Position numbers and translations under genes: made by a program
Origin: Hetaerina americana
Taxonomy: Eukaryota; Arthropoda; Insecta; Odonata; Calopterygidae
Assembly: GCA_022747635.1 (NCBI GenBank)
Contig: JAKTNV010000017.1
Location: forward strand, 186,001-250,000
Reading direction: 5' to 3'
Length of the DNA: 64,000 nt
Notes under the pieces: model-generated
What the model saw: the letters and a program-made list of their open reading frames with translations, nothing else
Told to the model about the DNA's origin: nothing
The model's database searches: none
Shown here: positions 23,441-35,460 of the stretch, one piece after another
Numbering within the stretch: position 1 is the first letter of the stretch
Layout: each line of letters begins with the position of its first letter

Positions 23441-25060
23441 AAAAAATTACACCTAAGCAGACAGTCAAGTACAAAATAAATAAAAGCGCTAGCAATGATA
23501 AAAGAAGTCTCTGTAATATTCCAACTATTTTTATTAAAAATTATGAGAAAGTGAGTACGGCGGATTCGATTTTTGGCTAAAATAAACTAATAAAATTCAA
23601 GGGGAACACTGAAATTATAATTTTTTTAGATAAAACCAAAATAACGCTTGCCAAAGCGATGTATTGTTATTAATTTAGGCTTTAGTGTCATTAACCTTTC
23701 GTTGATCACCGACCAAATGATCAACAATCATAACTTATCAGTAATTATTGGCTTGATGAATATATTCACAGAAGTCGACCTACAACCGTAACAATACACA
23801 TCGTCATCGCATGTGTATATTATTAATGCAGAATTATTTTTTATGTCCCCCTTCACAATGAGGCACGACAATTTTCCGAATATCAGGTATCGCCCGAAAG
23901 TGCTATTCTCAGGCTAGTGGGCAAGAACCAATCATTGTGTTTCATTCAAATCGGGCATATGACATTTATATCTAACAATGTAAATTAAATGCGCCCAAGA
24001 GTAGAGACTTTTTCGCAGATGTGATAGCACTGTGAAGTGTACTTCATTTCCGTTTGATCTAACAATTTTTGACTAATTTCAGTAGAATATTCCAGAAAGT
24101 TTTTTGATCGTGATTTATTTTTAACGTGGGTGATTTTGTCTAGTGTCCATCACACTGGCTGGATATAACGATTCTCTAATGATAATTCCTTCTTCTTTCA
24201 CGAATTCTGAATCGGAAAAAATAGCGAAAGGCCAATTGTTTCAAATACCGTGCGATTACAATTAGACGGATTGACAGGCAACTATTCATTACCGTTGGTG
24301 AATCATGAATGGTCTGGGATGAAGTAACAATTGCTTTATACGACATCAGGGCAGAATAGTCGTTATTCGTCACAATATAATTTTCAAAAATCTGTTTTAT
24401 CTCCCGATCACTCACCCACCAATGGAAATGCGTTGTCGTACGATTGTCTAAATAATCGATAATTCCAAAAACACTCCTAGTTTGAACTCGAAAAAGATAT
24501 CCCGTGCTTCAAAAAAGCAGCAGTTTCAATGGAAAACATCTAGGATGATATCGTTTAAGATCTAACATATATAAATTGGAAAGATATAAATACGAAGTAC
24601 ACAGATTACATCAAAATTAGCCTCACGACAAACATTATAAAATTATCACGGCACGTAATCAAAGGTTTCCAACTTCGATCCACGATAGACATCATCCGCT
24701 CCACGGCGTGCGTAATAATACTTGAATCTGTGCAGCACTAGCAGAAACTCACAGCACTGCACAGCACTTTTAGACTGAAAATATTGTATATTTTAATATT
24801 GAATTAAGTCTTCTTTCATTCTACTGAATGTCAACCTAACCAGCCAGTCCAGCATGCACTCCTATCATTTGATAACCATTAAAAGAGTTTTATTCTTAAA
24901 GGCGGCGATGTTTAGCCATTTATAGCTTGTATAACAATTTTTAAAGCTAGATAAAACTATCTAAAAAAAAATTCAAAATTTAATTTTGAAAGATGATTGT
25001 AAATCAAACCTCGTGCTAGTCCCTACTTCATTTTACAAACGTATCGGGGTAACAGGATCA
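23441..25060. other. AT-rich spacer, nothing recognised
   Basis: No frames above 80 codons and no elements recognised. Confidence 0.5.
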
Positions 25061-25212
25061 GTTCCTTTCTTTTGCCGCCTAGGGTATCCCAAGAAATGTG
25101 TGGGCAAGAATATTATACAGCTTGGTAGAAGCTAAATGTAAACAGGGGCATCGCTCGGATTTAAACCCAATATTTTTCTGGTCAATAACCGCATGCTCTA
25201 ACCACGCCGAGC
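25061..25212 (-). mobile_element. tRNA-derived SINE with family-A tail but a different head
   Basis: On the minus strand the head reads GGCGTGGTTAGAGCATG (A box) and GGTTTAAATCC (B box, 25157-25167), a different tRNA ancestor from copies at 22741 and 30190. The 3' part (TTCTTGGGATACCCTAGGCG then AAAGGAAC) matches the tail of family A. A strong tRNA-like fold of the head is plausible, but the attached body argues for a SINE rather than a tRNA gene. Confidence 0.65.
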
Positions 25213-27049
25213 GTAGAGCAGTCTTTATTTTGCGAGATTAGAAGGAGACTAGTCTCCCCTACTTCCAATCCTTTTTCAAATCTATCTTAAATGATGGAAT
25301 GGAATGAAGAAGACGATAAAAAATGGAGTGATAAAAAAAATTATAAAATTGAACTCTTTAAATAAAACTATTTATTACACATCTTGGGATCAAATAATTA
25401 ATTATCAATGGAAACAGAAACGCTCCATAAGCCGGTCTTTGATTTTTATTGCATAAACAGAGAAAGGGACAGAATGAAACGGTGTGCGAAAAATATAGCC
25501 ATACGTTGCGGAATAGAAGAATACGTGGTAAGAACCTTAATCTCTAATGGCGCAGGTATCAGTACAAAATAGACATGTGTAAAACAAATACAGTTGTGAA
25601 TATCGAATTGAGTCAGGTAATTTTCCAATAAAATGAAAGAAAATTACTGGAAGACACTTAAACAGGTGAAAGAATTCTACCGATTAATAGTGACACTAGC
25701 GATGGACAAATTAACATTGAGATAGTAAGAAGATAGCCCAACCTAAGAAAGATTAAAGTCAGCGGAAGACCCTACTCATGGAACATAACGCATGAAATTA
25801 AAAACGCGGCTCATTATTTACTTACATTCCAACGACTGTGATACTGCTCCAACATCAAAATCATGTAAAAGAAGAATAGAAGGCATGGAATAATAGTTCT
25901 TTACAAGAATGATAAAAATAAAATAGATTGAGTGGCTGATGAAGTTACCATTCAAAGAGTGGTTGAAAAGAGGAATTTTTTTAAGACACTGACATGAAGA
26001 ATAAAAATACCTCTGGTATTCTGTTGAATGGCTAATAACAAGGTGAACTATACAACAGTTGCATAAAAACTGATAATACTCGACGTATAGGTCAACTCAA
26101 TGAAAGGTTTGCATGAAAATATAACCCGTTTATTTTTTAGTAAAAAGCAGATACAATTAAAAACATATTTAAAGTAATTCATGATTCAAAATAAAGGTGA
26201 GATAAATATTTTGAAATTGAGTGAAAATCGAAGACGGCCCACTAATTCTAAAACAAGAACACTATGGTAAAAACCTCAATCCCTCTTACTTTGATCAGGA
26301 TATGACATATTCTTAGAATTTACCGGAAACGACGATAGAAAAATAAACTATTCATTGATGCTGCTTAAAACTAATTTCCGGCGTGGAGTACAGCCGGAAA
26401 ATACAGGCTACATTGAGGTACCCGAGGTTTTTTAGCGGGCCACCTTTAAATTTGCGCACAAAATTTGAATTTGGAAAAGAAAAATTTGCTGATTACGGTC
26501 GAAATGTATGGACTACACAAATCAACCTCCCTCCTATATCTCGCCAGGTCTCCTGCTGAATGGTAGTGCTTTAATGCATTTAACCTAACTCTTTTCCTAC
26601 TGCATTTCTATGATGTGTTCCCAACTCTTGATACAATACATACCATGGTGTCCCGTACACTGGTAAAGGAAGGAACAGGCATGAGGCGATACACATTCAG
26701 CGAATTTTGCATCAAATTATTCGCACGTTTGCCTGCTAGAATATTAATATCTAAGTTGCTGACCTCACACACCGCGTGGAAAGAGGCATTAATCATAAGA
26801 TATTTATCTCGCTATTAAATCCGTGCTAGTTGCTTACGACCTGTGTCATATGGAGAACCACTAAATAAAGAAAGAGCCTTCATTAAAAATTTTTGTGTCG
26901 AACAATTTCCCAGGGTGACGTACCTAAAATTGAATAAATAGAGAAAGATTTAAAATAGGTTTTGAAATACGAGACTCTAGGCAAGATACTTAAGGAGCGA
27001 CAAGGATTGAACTGTGAATATTAAAAGGAAAGAGGATTCGCCCATCATC
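25213..27049. other. AT-rich spacer, nothing recognised
   Basis: Frames of 60-67 codons at 25446-25628 and 26608-26818 overlap on opposite strands and lack recognisable products. Confidence 0.5.
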
Positions 27050-27625
27050 CTCCATCCCGTCTCATTTCCAATACAACACTATACTGAAAATACTAGCACA
27101 CCGTTTATGCGCCGGAGCAACTTATGTTGACTGCTTCCGTGCTTCACGTATTTCCTCAAGGGGTACGCACATTTTCCCGCTTGCCTCTCATCCCACCAGT
27201 CAACGGTGCGCAAGTCACCTCAAATTTGAGAGATAGTGTGACTGTGTGTCCCGACGCCCCTAATAGCACCACCGCTTCGATCATAGCAACACGAGTAATC
27301 GAATGACTTAAGTTCCGTCTCTCGTAGCGCCGTAAAGTGTCACCGACATCCGCGAACCTTCGAAAGTCGGAATGCTTCCCCGCCGCTGCACAAAACGGCA
27401 ATGCTACTCGAATCCTACCTCCCTCTCTCCTCTACGGTCTCTTTCTCTCTCCCCCGACGCGGCATTCAAGACCGCCCTTGAGCCCACGGCACGCCCGCCG
27501 CCGCCACGACGTCCGCCTCGTCGTTGAGGATCGATGTGGTGCGAGGCTTAGGCAGTATCTTTGAAAACTCGATTAATAATTTCGCACAGGTCCTATTAAT
27601 ATTTTCGTAGGCGAGGGAATTAAGA

Positions 27626-27647
27626 GGGAAGGGGGAGTAGGGGTGGG
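27626..27647 (+). other. G-quadruplex motif
   Basis: Four G-runs of 3, 5, 4 and 3 separated by AA, AGTA and T meet the usual G3+N1-7 rule on the plus strand. Confidence 0.6.
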
Positions 27648-28177
27648 AATGGGAAGTTGGAAAGGGGAGGGTATCTCGAAGCGTGTGTGGGGGGGGGGGG
27701 CGGGAGGATGATTGCGGACGACGAGGAAGGAATAGGGAGAGAAGGAAGGAAAGGGAGGACGGTAAAGGAAGTGAAAGCAGGGAGGGCTGGATGGGGTCGG
27801 GGGAAAGAGAGGCAGGTTGCAAGGGCGGGGGTGGTGCGGGATGGGTGGAAGGGACTCGGAAAAGCCGTCACGTGTCTGAGCGGTGAGAATCAAGGCAGAC
27901 TGCCACTCCACTCTGGGAAGGCGGATTTTGAGATGGGAAGTCCGTTTCGATCTCGTGGAGCACTTTTGATCCCTACGGGAAATAGTCTTGTCGATTTAAT
28001 AATCATGTTTGGCTACCCAAATCAGCCTTCGTCCACCCCTCCCCCCACCACCATCCCCCCAACCCCCAGGCACTTTCCGATGGGCAACAAAGGCGTCGGC
28101 GGGGCGCCCGAGAAATTGAAAGGCGGCTCTGGGGAGACTCGGGCGCCCGCCCGGCTTTAGATAATCTCCGGAGTTCA

Positions 28178-28190
28178 TCACGTGACGTGA
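28178..28190. promoter_or_regulatory. Possible bHLH-type site (TCACGTGACGTGA)
   Basis: A palindromic TCACGTGA overlaps TGACGTGA at the edge of the GC-rich block. TCACGTGAC resembles the E-box bound by MITF/TFE/USF-like factors. A match of this length can occur by chance. Confidence 0.2.
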
Positions 28191-28350
28191 AGACTTACGG
28201 ACCAGTTTTTTATTATTCACGCCCTGAATTGATGTGCTGCTGATTATTTAAGTAGCTCTCGAGGAAGTATTTTTCAGGCGAAGGAGTTCATTTATGTACC
28301 TGGTTCGGTTTTCGACAGCGATGGGCACATTCAGAGTATTTATCCTAATC

Positions 28351-28368
28351 TATATATATACATATACA

Positions 28369-28412
<44 letters not shown>
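28351..28412. repeat. (AT)n microsatellite with TATAC/TATG interruptions
   Basis: About 60 bp, interrupted in its left third by CATATACATATATG. Confidence 0.95.
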
Positions 28413-28415
<3 letters not shown>

Positions 28416-28523
28416 TCTCTCTTGAAGAAGGCCCCTGAGAGGGCGGAAAGCTCGAACAATTTACCGTGTAAGTGTTCTTTTATATGTGTCTATTCTTTTC
28501 TATTTGTGTTATGTTGTGTCAGC

Positions 28524-28526
<3 letters not shown>
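28413..28526 (+). repeat. Hammerhead-like repeat, copy iii
   Basis: From 28421, CTTGAAGAAG leads into stem GCCC (28431-28434) and GGGC (28441-28444) with loop CTGAGA, followed by GGAAAG. Downstream AATTTACCGTGTAAGTGTTC and TGTGTC align with the tail of copy i, and the repeat runs into (AT)n at 28527. Core words are more degenerate than in copies i and ii. Confidence 0.5.

Positions 28527-28575
<49 letters not shown>
28527..28575. repeat. (AT)n microsatellite between two inverted repeats
   Basis: About 48 bp of AT repeats. The repeat on the left points right into it and the repeat on the right points left into it. Confidence 0.97.
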
Positions 28576-28579
<4 letters not shown>

Positions 28580-28700
28580 ATAGTGGACAAAGACAAGAAC
28601 ACAGAAACAAACAAAAAGAAGAGAAAGTCACTAGGTTCCGAATTTTCGGTGGTTCAAGCCACCTTTCTCAAGGAAGGGAAGGACGGAACAGTTCCATCTG
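28576..28700 (-). repeat. Hammerhead-like repeat, copy v
   Basis: On the minus strand TTGAGAAA leads into stem GGTGG...CCACC (28648-28652 and 28659-28663), then GAAAATTCGGAACCTAGTGA and a tail containing GTGTTC and GTCCACTA before the (AT)n array. It is closely similar to copy iv at 52342-52415. Confidence 0.55.
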
Positions 28701-30189
28701 GGTGAAATTAACCCGACGTTTTCTTTTTACTTGAAAATCTTTATTTCCATAAAACTCATTTGGCAGGAGACTAGATGAAACGGTCGCAATTGAATATTAA
28801 GGATATTTATATGAACAGCAGCTACTTTAAGAAATTATATGAAAACCCTGTCTACTATTTCAAGCTAGTACTTGCTAAAAGACTATCGCATACACATTTG
28901 CCAATGAAGAAGAAACCATATGCATGAACATTAGTTTAAAATAACCATGCATATAATCAATTTAGACCCATAATTAAATTTGGGTCAAGGGTAACACAGT
29001 ATCGGCATCCCATTATCCACGAATCATCCAAACCAGCGACGACATAGGGGTATTCCATTATCATTCGTGGTGGCACACCTTAATGCTCAGAAAAACCATA
29101 TGTCTGTAACTGTCAGTGAACGCCATCTAATCACGAATAAATTCATTTTTCGACTGGCAAATCGAAATATTTGTCTACAATGACGGACGGATAACAGGCA
29201 AGAGCTGGAGACTAACATATCTTACTTGCAAGTAACCTGCAACATGATAAATCAATTAAATATTAGGCATTCTATCTTGTAAATCAAAGCTTATGAAGAG
29301 CTCATTTTAAAAATCACGCGTCCTGAAAATATCATGACTGCTCGAGTTCGTGACTAACTAGAGACATGGGATCAGCACGCTTGCCTTCATAGAAAAATAA
29401 AATCATTCCTGAGAATAATAAAGAATTATGGTTATGGGATTCAACACACACTTGAATAAACTGCTTCCCCGAGCTGAGGAATCTTTTAAAGATAGTATGA
29501 TCAGAGGATAAAAAAGATCTTTTCTCCCAGAACATGCATATAATATTTAGCGGTTTTTAAGTCATTCAACATAAAAATAAGTTTAGCGTATACGGAGTTA
29601 AAATTTTCAGGCATTATTGAGTTGAGAGGCATTATTACGTTACTAATCCGTTTTTCATGGGTCTATTAAATCAGCAGAGAGCCGCCGCAATAATTTTCCG
29701 CCTAAAAAGAAAGGTCTACGTGACACGCACCATGGTATATACATTTTTAACGACTTCATCCTTTGAAAGGATAATTTTTCACTACTTAAAACCAACCTTC
29801 AACTAAGCCCATGTGGAGACCTAATATTTTCGCCTAAAGCCTATCAGGTGGTAAAAACATCAGTAAAGGAGGTTCAATGCTGGAACTGGCGAAACTGTTT
29901 ACGCTAGAGGATGTACCGCAAATGTGTTAACAGAAGTAGTTCTTAAATTTTGGGCAAAAACGTAACGGCCACCCTCCACATGAATTGATACCAACTCCTT
30001 CTTTTAGTATTTTTTTATATATATCTCATCATGGACGGATCAATGAAGTGTGAGGGCAATCATTCCAGCATGCCTTTTTGGGCTAAGAAAATGTGCTCCA
30101 TTAGCGGGGTTAAAATCTGTTTAAACAACAAATTATGATTAAGTAACAGCCCGACGGCGTTTGAAATTTACACATCAGGGTAGGGGGGG
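28701..30189. other. AT-rich spacer, nothing recognised
   Basis: No gene or element found. The largest frame (67 codons, 29332-29535 minus) is unremarkable. Confidence 0.5.
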
Positions 30190-30345
30190 AAGTTCCTTTC
30201 CCTGTACCGACTATGGTTTCCCAGGAAGATCTGGTACCCGAAAAAGCACATAGCTTGGGTGCAGCTGCAGGTGCCCAGGGTGACTAGCCCGGAAACGAAC
30301 CTGGGTCAGTAGTCCAGCGCTCTACCCCCTGGACTACCGCGACCC
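30190..30345 (-). mobile_element. tRNA-derived SINE, family A (copy 2)
   Basis: Minus strand: GGTAGTCCAGGGGGTAGAGC (A-box region), then a B box GGTTCGTTTCC, then a body ending CCTGGGAAACCATAGTCGGT and GGGAAAGGAAC. It aligns with copy 1 at 22741-22906 throughout. An RTE tail lies immediately next to its head (30355). Confidence 0.82.
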
Positions 30346-30354
30346 ACCACATAT

Positions 30355-30962
30355 GGATTATTATCATTAGGTAATCTACAGGTTAAGGTAGGTTTTTGGA
30401 TGGACACAGCTCCTAAATAAATATTTTGTGACTCCTAGCAAAACACAACATCCAGTATCCTACTCTACATCAGGTCCCTCTTCATCTCTGAGTACTTTCT
30501 TCCTCCCTTCATCCCGTCCAACATCCCTATCCTGTTCCTTCCCTTTCCTCTTTTGCCCAACATTCTCCCCTCTATCAAAGTCTTCAACATCCGGTCGGTC
30601 AATACCCCCTTCATTCACTTTTCCTGCCTCCATAGGATTTCTCCCAACAAACCCCTCTCTTCGCCCACCATACCAAGTACTTCCTCATTTGTTTTCTTCT
30701 CTGTCCATTTCACCTTCTCCATTCTTCTCCACACCCACATTTCAAAAGCCTCCAATCTACGTCTATCCTCCTGCTTCAATGACCACGTTTCCGCACCGTA
30801 CATAGCTACGCTCCATATCAAAGTTTTTACGAGTCTTTTCTTAATAGCCTTACTCAACGTCATCAACCCCCTCCCCCCCCTGTCATCAACTCCCTCCTCC
30901 TTGGATACATATGGATAATGTTTATTATCTTCATTCTTAGCATGTACCCTGACATTCATTGT
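30355..30962 (-). mobile_element. RTE-type LINE, 3' half (copy b)
   Basis: On the minus strand it carries the C-terminal part of the polyprotein, the 3' untranslated region with the family hairpin (one mismatch in the stem: CTACC-TTAACC-TGTAG) and a TAATGATAATAA tail at 30355-30368. It is inverted relative to copy a, with which it shares about 200 bp. The 5' end is cut near 30960. Confidence 0.8.
30500..30959 (-). pseudogene. RTE-type reverse transcriptase C-terminal remnant
   Basis: The frame from 30959 down to 30615 reads a post-catalytic region typical of insect endonuclease-reverse transcriptases: IKKRLVKTLIWSVAMYGAET, then WSLKQEDRRRLEAFEMWVWR and RMEKVKWTEKKTNEEVLGMV. It stops after LWRQEK. 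The rest (LKTLIEGRMLGKRGKGRN and onward, ending KRDL) continues in another frame toward 30470, so at least one frameshift is present. No catalytic residues are included in this part. Confidence 0.8.
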
Positions 30963-32130
30963 AATTCATACAGATGATTCATAAAGTTTTTCTCCCAAAC
31001 ACGAATATAGTATTACTCCTCCGATTAAAAGATCCTGGAGTCAAGCCACACACCCAGCCAAAATACAAGCTACTCCCATTGCCGGTTTCCGTAAATCATT
31101 CCCCAATCTTGCATAATAATAGTGAATGATATTCGATAAATAACACTAGTAAGAAATCACTCAAATCGTTACAGATGACCTCCTAAAATTACTGTTCAGG
31201 AGAGGTCTAATGGCATATCGACTATTTCTATTTACTTTACTTAAGTGTCCATTTTGTTATTATCCTAAATCGGCATGGATATGCCAATAATTTAGTCTTG
31301 ATTGAGGTAAATTGCTCTATGCTCTAATAAGTGGCAACCTAACTATGAATAAAAGCTATAACACTCTACGTTTGAGTATTGCTCCAAAGGGCAGCAAACT
31401 AATGTTTGTCCATCCGATAATTAAGTTAGTTGCAGTGACCATTATATATATCAATTGTCATTGTTGTAAATAGTAACTCATAAATATGGTTATCAATGGT
31501 ATAATGGATAAAAATTAACCGCAAAAAATAAGTGTAGTCTCTGCGATTATTGAGATTTAAAACAAACTGGAGCACCATGGAATATTATTCATTAGTCGTG
31601 AAAAATGTTCGAGATAAGCGGAAACAGAATGTACAGCAGTTCAAAGTGGCCGTCAATTAGATCCTTCCAATAGCCATTTATTCGTGTTTGCATCGATTAT
31701 TGTTCACTCTCCTACGCTAATATTCAAGAATGGCGTCTTATTATTTGAAATGTTTTCTTCTTGTTTATTTCTTGGCTGGGACATTAGGCGTGATCGATTG
31801 TATTGCGTGTAATTTTAATATTATGCGTACGTCATATTCCTCTTTCAAAATGCTAGAGATCGTCTTCTTATAATGTAGACGTTATTATCAGTCAATTGCA
31901 TCCGATTCACTTGGAAGCACTCGAAATACATACAAAAGGTTGGGACAGGGAGAAAAGCACTTCTTGGCTGACGTGAATTCAGCTGGATGTGTCTCGTTGT
32001 CTTCCGTTGGACTAATTGAATTTCTCTTAAATGTCACCTAGCGTGAAATTCCTCACTTCCATTGAAAAAACAACCCTGCACACATAAACGCGGAAAAGGT
32101 GAAAAAGCGAATAAACAACCAGCTGATAAA
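30963..32130. other. AT-rich spacer, nothing recognised
   Basis: No frame or repeat of note was found up to the start of the CpG-rich block. Confidence 0.5.
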
Positions 32131-33310
32131 AGAAAAGTGCCGATATCGTCGCGGAAGGGTGACTGAACAGAAAAAAACAGCGTTAAATCGAGACGGAAGG
32201 GGGCGGAGATTCGTGAACGACGAAACGGAAGGTGTCCTTTTCTTTCTCCCCCCTCGTGAAAACAATTCATCCCCTTCCCACAAGATGCCCTCCCATTCAT
32301 CGCGCGAAATCCGGGAGCGCGCGTGTGTGTGTGTGAGTATAAAACGCGTCGATTTGTGCGTGTGTGCGAGGGGGAGAGCCCTACGTGCCAGAGCGCTTTT
32401 CAGGACGGGTGGTGGTGGTGCGGCGTGGGTTTGTGTTTAAAGTGCACCACACCAAGTATTGATCCCCCGCCCGCCGCATTTCCACCCTTTTACCGGAGGC
32501 GAGTCGTAACGCGCGCGCGGGGGTTGTTGGGAGGGGTTGCAGAGGAGGACACCGGCGGGGAAGGGAAGGAAGGCATCGGGGGAGTGAGTCCTCCTCCCCC
32601 TCATCCACCCTTCCCTTTCGATGGAATCTCGCGAGCATCTATCCGGCCCATCTGCATTCGGACCCGTGAAACCCCTTAGCGAGAGTCGTCCGTGTGTGTG
32701 CCTCGTGATTGATGGGCTCGGGGGCCCGGAGAGTGAACTCTCCGCAACCGTAGCTGTCCCGACGAACAAGACGGGGATCGCTGGCGCCCAGTGAGGGGGG
32801 CGAGGAGGGACGACGGATGCGACGGTACGCCATGTCATTATAAAAAAAGGCGAAATAACACAGGCCATCACAGAAACAAGCGTGTATACGTTATGAAATG
32901 CGGAGGCAGGCGCCCACGTGCCGTGGAAGCGGGCATTTTTCGTGACGGATGGAGGTGAGGGACACGTCCGGGAATGGCTCCCAACGTTCGCGTCATCAAG
33001 AGCGAATTCCGTAACGTTCTGAGGGTGGTATGCCGATTGAAAATGATGCCGTTGGATAATTTCCACCTCGTATGCCACTATCTCCCTCCATGACACACCT
33101 ACGGAATTTGAACGTTGAAGCTGACCGTGCCCCTTTCACTATACGGGATGCGGTATCTTGCTTCAAGAGATATGGACTCTAGACGTCCAATTTCCCCCAA
33201 CCGTTGTTTGCGTTGCGAGCATAACAATAGGAGGACGGCCTTACGGGCACAGAGAAACAGTGACGCCTTCGGTGAGCAGAGTGGCGTCGATGATGATGAA
33301 AGCTGTTCCT
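32131..33310. other. CpG-rich block with TATA box
   Basis: Dense CpG (for example GCGCGCG near 32320 and CGCGCGCG near 32510) over about 1.1 kb, including a GTGTGTGTG run and TATAAAA at 32338-32344 on the plus strand. A 219-codon minus-strand frame (32437-33096) has no recognisable domain and overlaps plus-strand frames of similar quality, so it is not called. This is the best candidate in the window for a host promoter or CpG island, but no transcript can be traced from sequence alone. Confidence 0.45.
32338..32344 (+). promoter_or_regulatory. TATA box candidate
   Basis: TATAAAA followed by CGCGTCG inside a CpG-rich block. No convincing initiator was found 25-32 bp downstream. Confidence 0.25.
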
Positions 33311-33599
33311 CTGGTCTGGCAAGTTGAAATTACATAATCGTGGCATGAAAATTTTAATAACTTCATTTAAATTACTTCAGAATTGATCAAAACCACAAAA
33401 TATTTTGTATAACATTTCTCGTGTTTCCAAGCTCCAGGGGTTACCACTCAAAAGTTACTCGTGCTTGAAATTTCTGTCCGGTAGTTAGCGCATGCTTGGA
33501 GCTTGCAGAATCTGTCTAACAATTTCCGTCAAGTTAAATGGACGGAAACAAACTAAGTACTAGGTATGGTTGGGGAGGAGATAGGATTGTTGATGAAAC

Positions 33600-33881
33600 T
33601 TCACTGGGGGAGGAGAGTTGGGTGCAGAGTATTTTGATTGGCGATGGTATGTTCAAGACTGTGATACAGGAGAGAACGTTAGGCAAGCGAGGTAGATGGA
33701 GGAAAAGGAAGACTTTTAGGGCGGAATGAAGGGAGGTAGGAGGTAAAAGAAACTTGAGGGCAGTTTATTGCAAGGTGGGTTGTAAGGTTGCATCTAGTAG
33801 CTCGATTCTAAGAAATGTAGAGGTACTAAGCTTGTGTCCATCCACCTGCCTTCAACGGTAGACTGCTAAATAATAATAATA
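33600..33881 (+). mobile_element. RTE-type LINE, 3' fragment (copy c)
   Basis: The frame reads SWVQSILIGDGMFKTVIQER then TLGKRGRWRKRK, aligning with the C-terminal tail of copies a, b and e. The 3' end is TCCATCCACCTGCCTTCAAC then GGTAGACTGC and an (AAT)n tail ending about 33881. The hairpin here is CTGCC-TTCAAC-GGTAG, still pairing through a G:U. Confidence 0.72.
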
Positions 33882-34790
33882 CTTTGCTCTAAGATTACGT
33901 ATCAAGAGAAACACTTTCAAAGTCCACGGTTCTATTATTTTGAATCCGACTGTTGGTTAGCTTGATAGGCTGCGTCTTCTCATTCATTCGACCTACCTAG
34001 TTTTTGTGATTTAATGATTTAGACAAAGAAAATTGCTTCGTTGAAAATGTTAACACCCATTAGAAAATTATAAATTGGCCACTTTATTTATTTCATCAAA
34101 AACTGAATTCTAAGATCTCTTTAAGCCTTAATTTTTAACTCGATAATAATAAAAATTAATCGATTGTTGATGAGGGGATTGCGACGCTTTCTTACGTAGA
34201 TGTTCATCATACGAGGGAATTCTTTAGTGGAACGAAAGAACTTAAACCGTTTACGTTATAGCCTTTATCGACCTCTTATTACCTTTCATAATACCTTTTT
34301 AAGTTAATATTAGAAAAAAACTAGAAAAAAAATGAGCAAGGATTGATGTGATATACTCCTTTGATGGGTCAAATTTTGCACTACTCAAAATGAACTTCAT
34401 GCCCTTATCTAAGTTTATGCGCCATGTTTGATGGTGGAAATAAGTTATGTAAACACGCATAAGACACAGGCTTGTTAGAAGATGTGAGATTTTGTCTAGA
34501 AAGGGATGTTTCTTCAACCGTGGCCAGCATTCTACAGTACATTTCGAAAAGGACCGCCCAAGCAGTGAATTTTATCAATCCATTAAACTCCGACTTCACC
34601 ATTTTTAAATACCACATTCACAACAATGTATGGCCTCAAAAACATTTTACGTAGCTCACAGGAAAAATGCACTGAGTTCTAACGCCTATGTGCAGAGCTC
34701 ATGTTACTGCTCACCCCTTTTAATTATATGCCATCAGAAGCAAACGGAACGAGAACAGGAAAAATGTGAACGCGTGTGACCCCCTCATTA
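33882..34790. other. AT-rich spacer, nothing recognised
   Basis: Opposite-strand frames of 60-72 codons at 34299-34654 are shadows of each other. Confidence 0.45.
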
Positions 34791-35460
34791 TATGGCTCGG
34801 TACGGGTGGTCTTTCCAACTTCATCCCACCACGCCTCATTTCTCCCACCCACCCCTTTACCACACCAACAATTACTAAAACCTTCCTCCTATTCTCTGGA
34901 GACGGCGAGTCCACCAGCACCAGTTTATTTTTCTCACCCACAAGCGAGCGACGAACAAAAGACAGAGGAAGGGTAACGACGATGCAGCGCGTGCCACGAA
35001 GGTGAAGCAAGGAGGGTGAAGAAAGAGGGGGGCAATCACGGAAAAGCCAATCACTCAACAGGGAGCCCCTCCCCACTTCACTTTCCTGTCCCGTGAAGAC
35101 TGCATTCATTCGCAAACTTATTTCACGGAGTGGGAATCGGAAAGGGACTCCTCAGGACCGAAAATCGATCCATTTCCTCCCTTCGTCCCCCTCGGAGAGG
35201 GTGCGTGAGGCAAAAAGCGTCTTGGGGAGGAGTCGAGTTCGCTAAACTCACGCGCACGCCTTCTCGAAGGGGAAGAAGACTACCTACACTCGATCCCTCT
35301 CTCTTCACCAAACCTACATCCCTGTCCTCCCCCACCACCAAAGCCTCGAGCGCAAGTCGCGTGGTTCCTGGGGTGAGTGAGGATAAATCCTTTGGGGGAG
35401 ATGGAGGTCGGTGAGTAGTTTTTCGGGGGAAATGGGTGTGGGATGGGGGGTGGAGAGAGC
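34791..35460. other. GC-rich block
   Basis: CCCAC/CTCC-rich on the plus strand to about 35100 and mixed G/A- and C-rich after. GGGGTGAGTGAGG at about 35370 resembles a splice donor, but no exon can be argued for. Confidence 0.4.

Larger units (their letters stand above)
27050..28200. other. GC/CpG-rich block with purine-rich core
   Basis: CpG-rich from about 27050, then a strongly purine-rich plus strand from 27603 to 27880 including a 12-G run at 27689-27700. Frames of up to 167 codons on the plus strand and several on the minus strand reflect the skewed composition. It might be a promoter-proximal or open-chromatin tract of an unseen gene. Confidence 0.5.

Noticed and set aside
32437..33096. 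219-codon minus-strand frame
   Set aside because: No domain recognised, CpG-rich DNA keeps several frames open, and codon use looks arbitrary.
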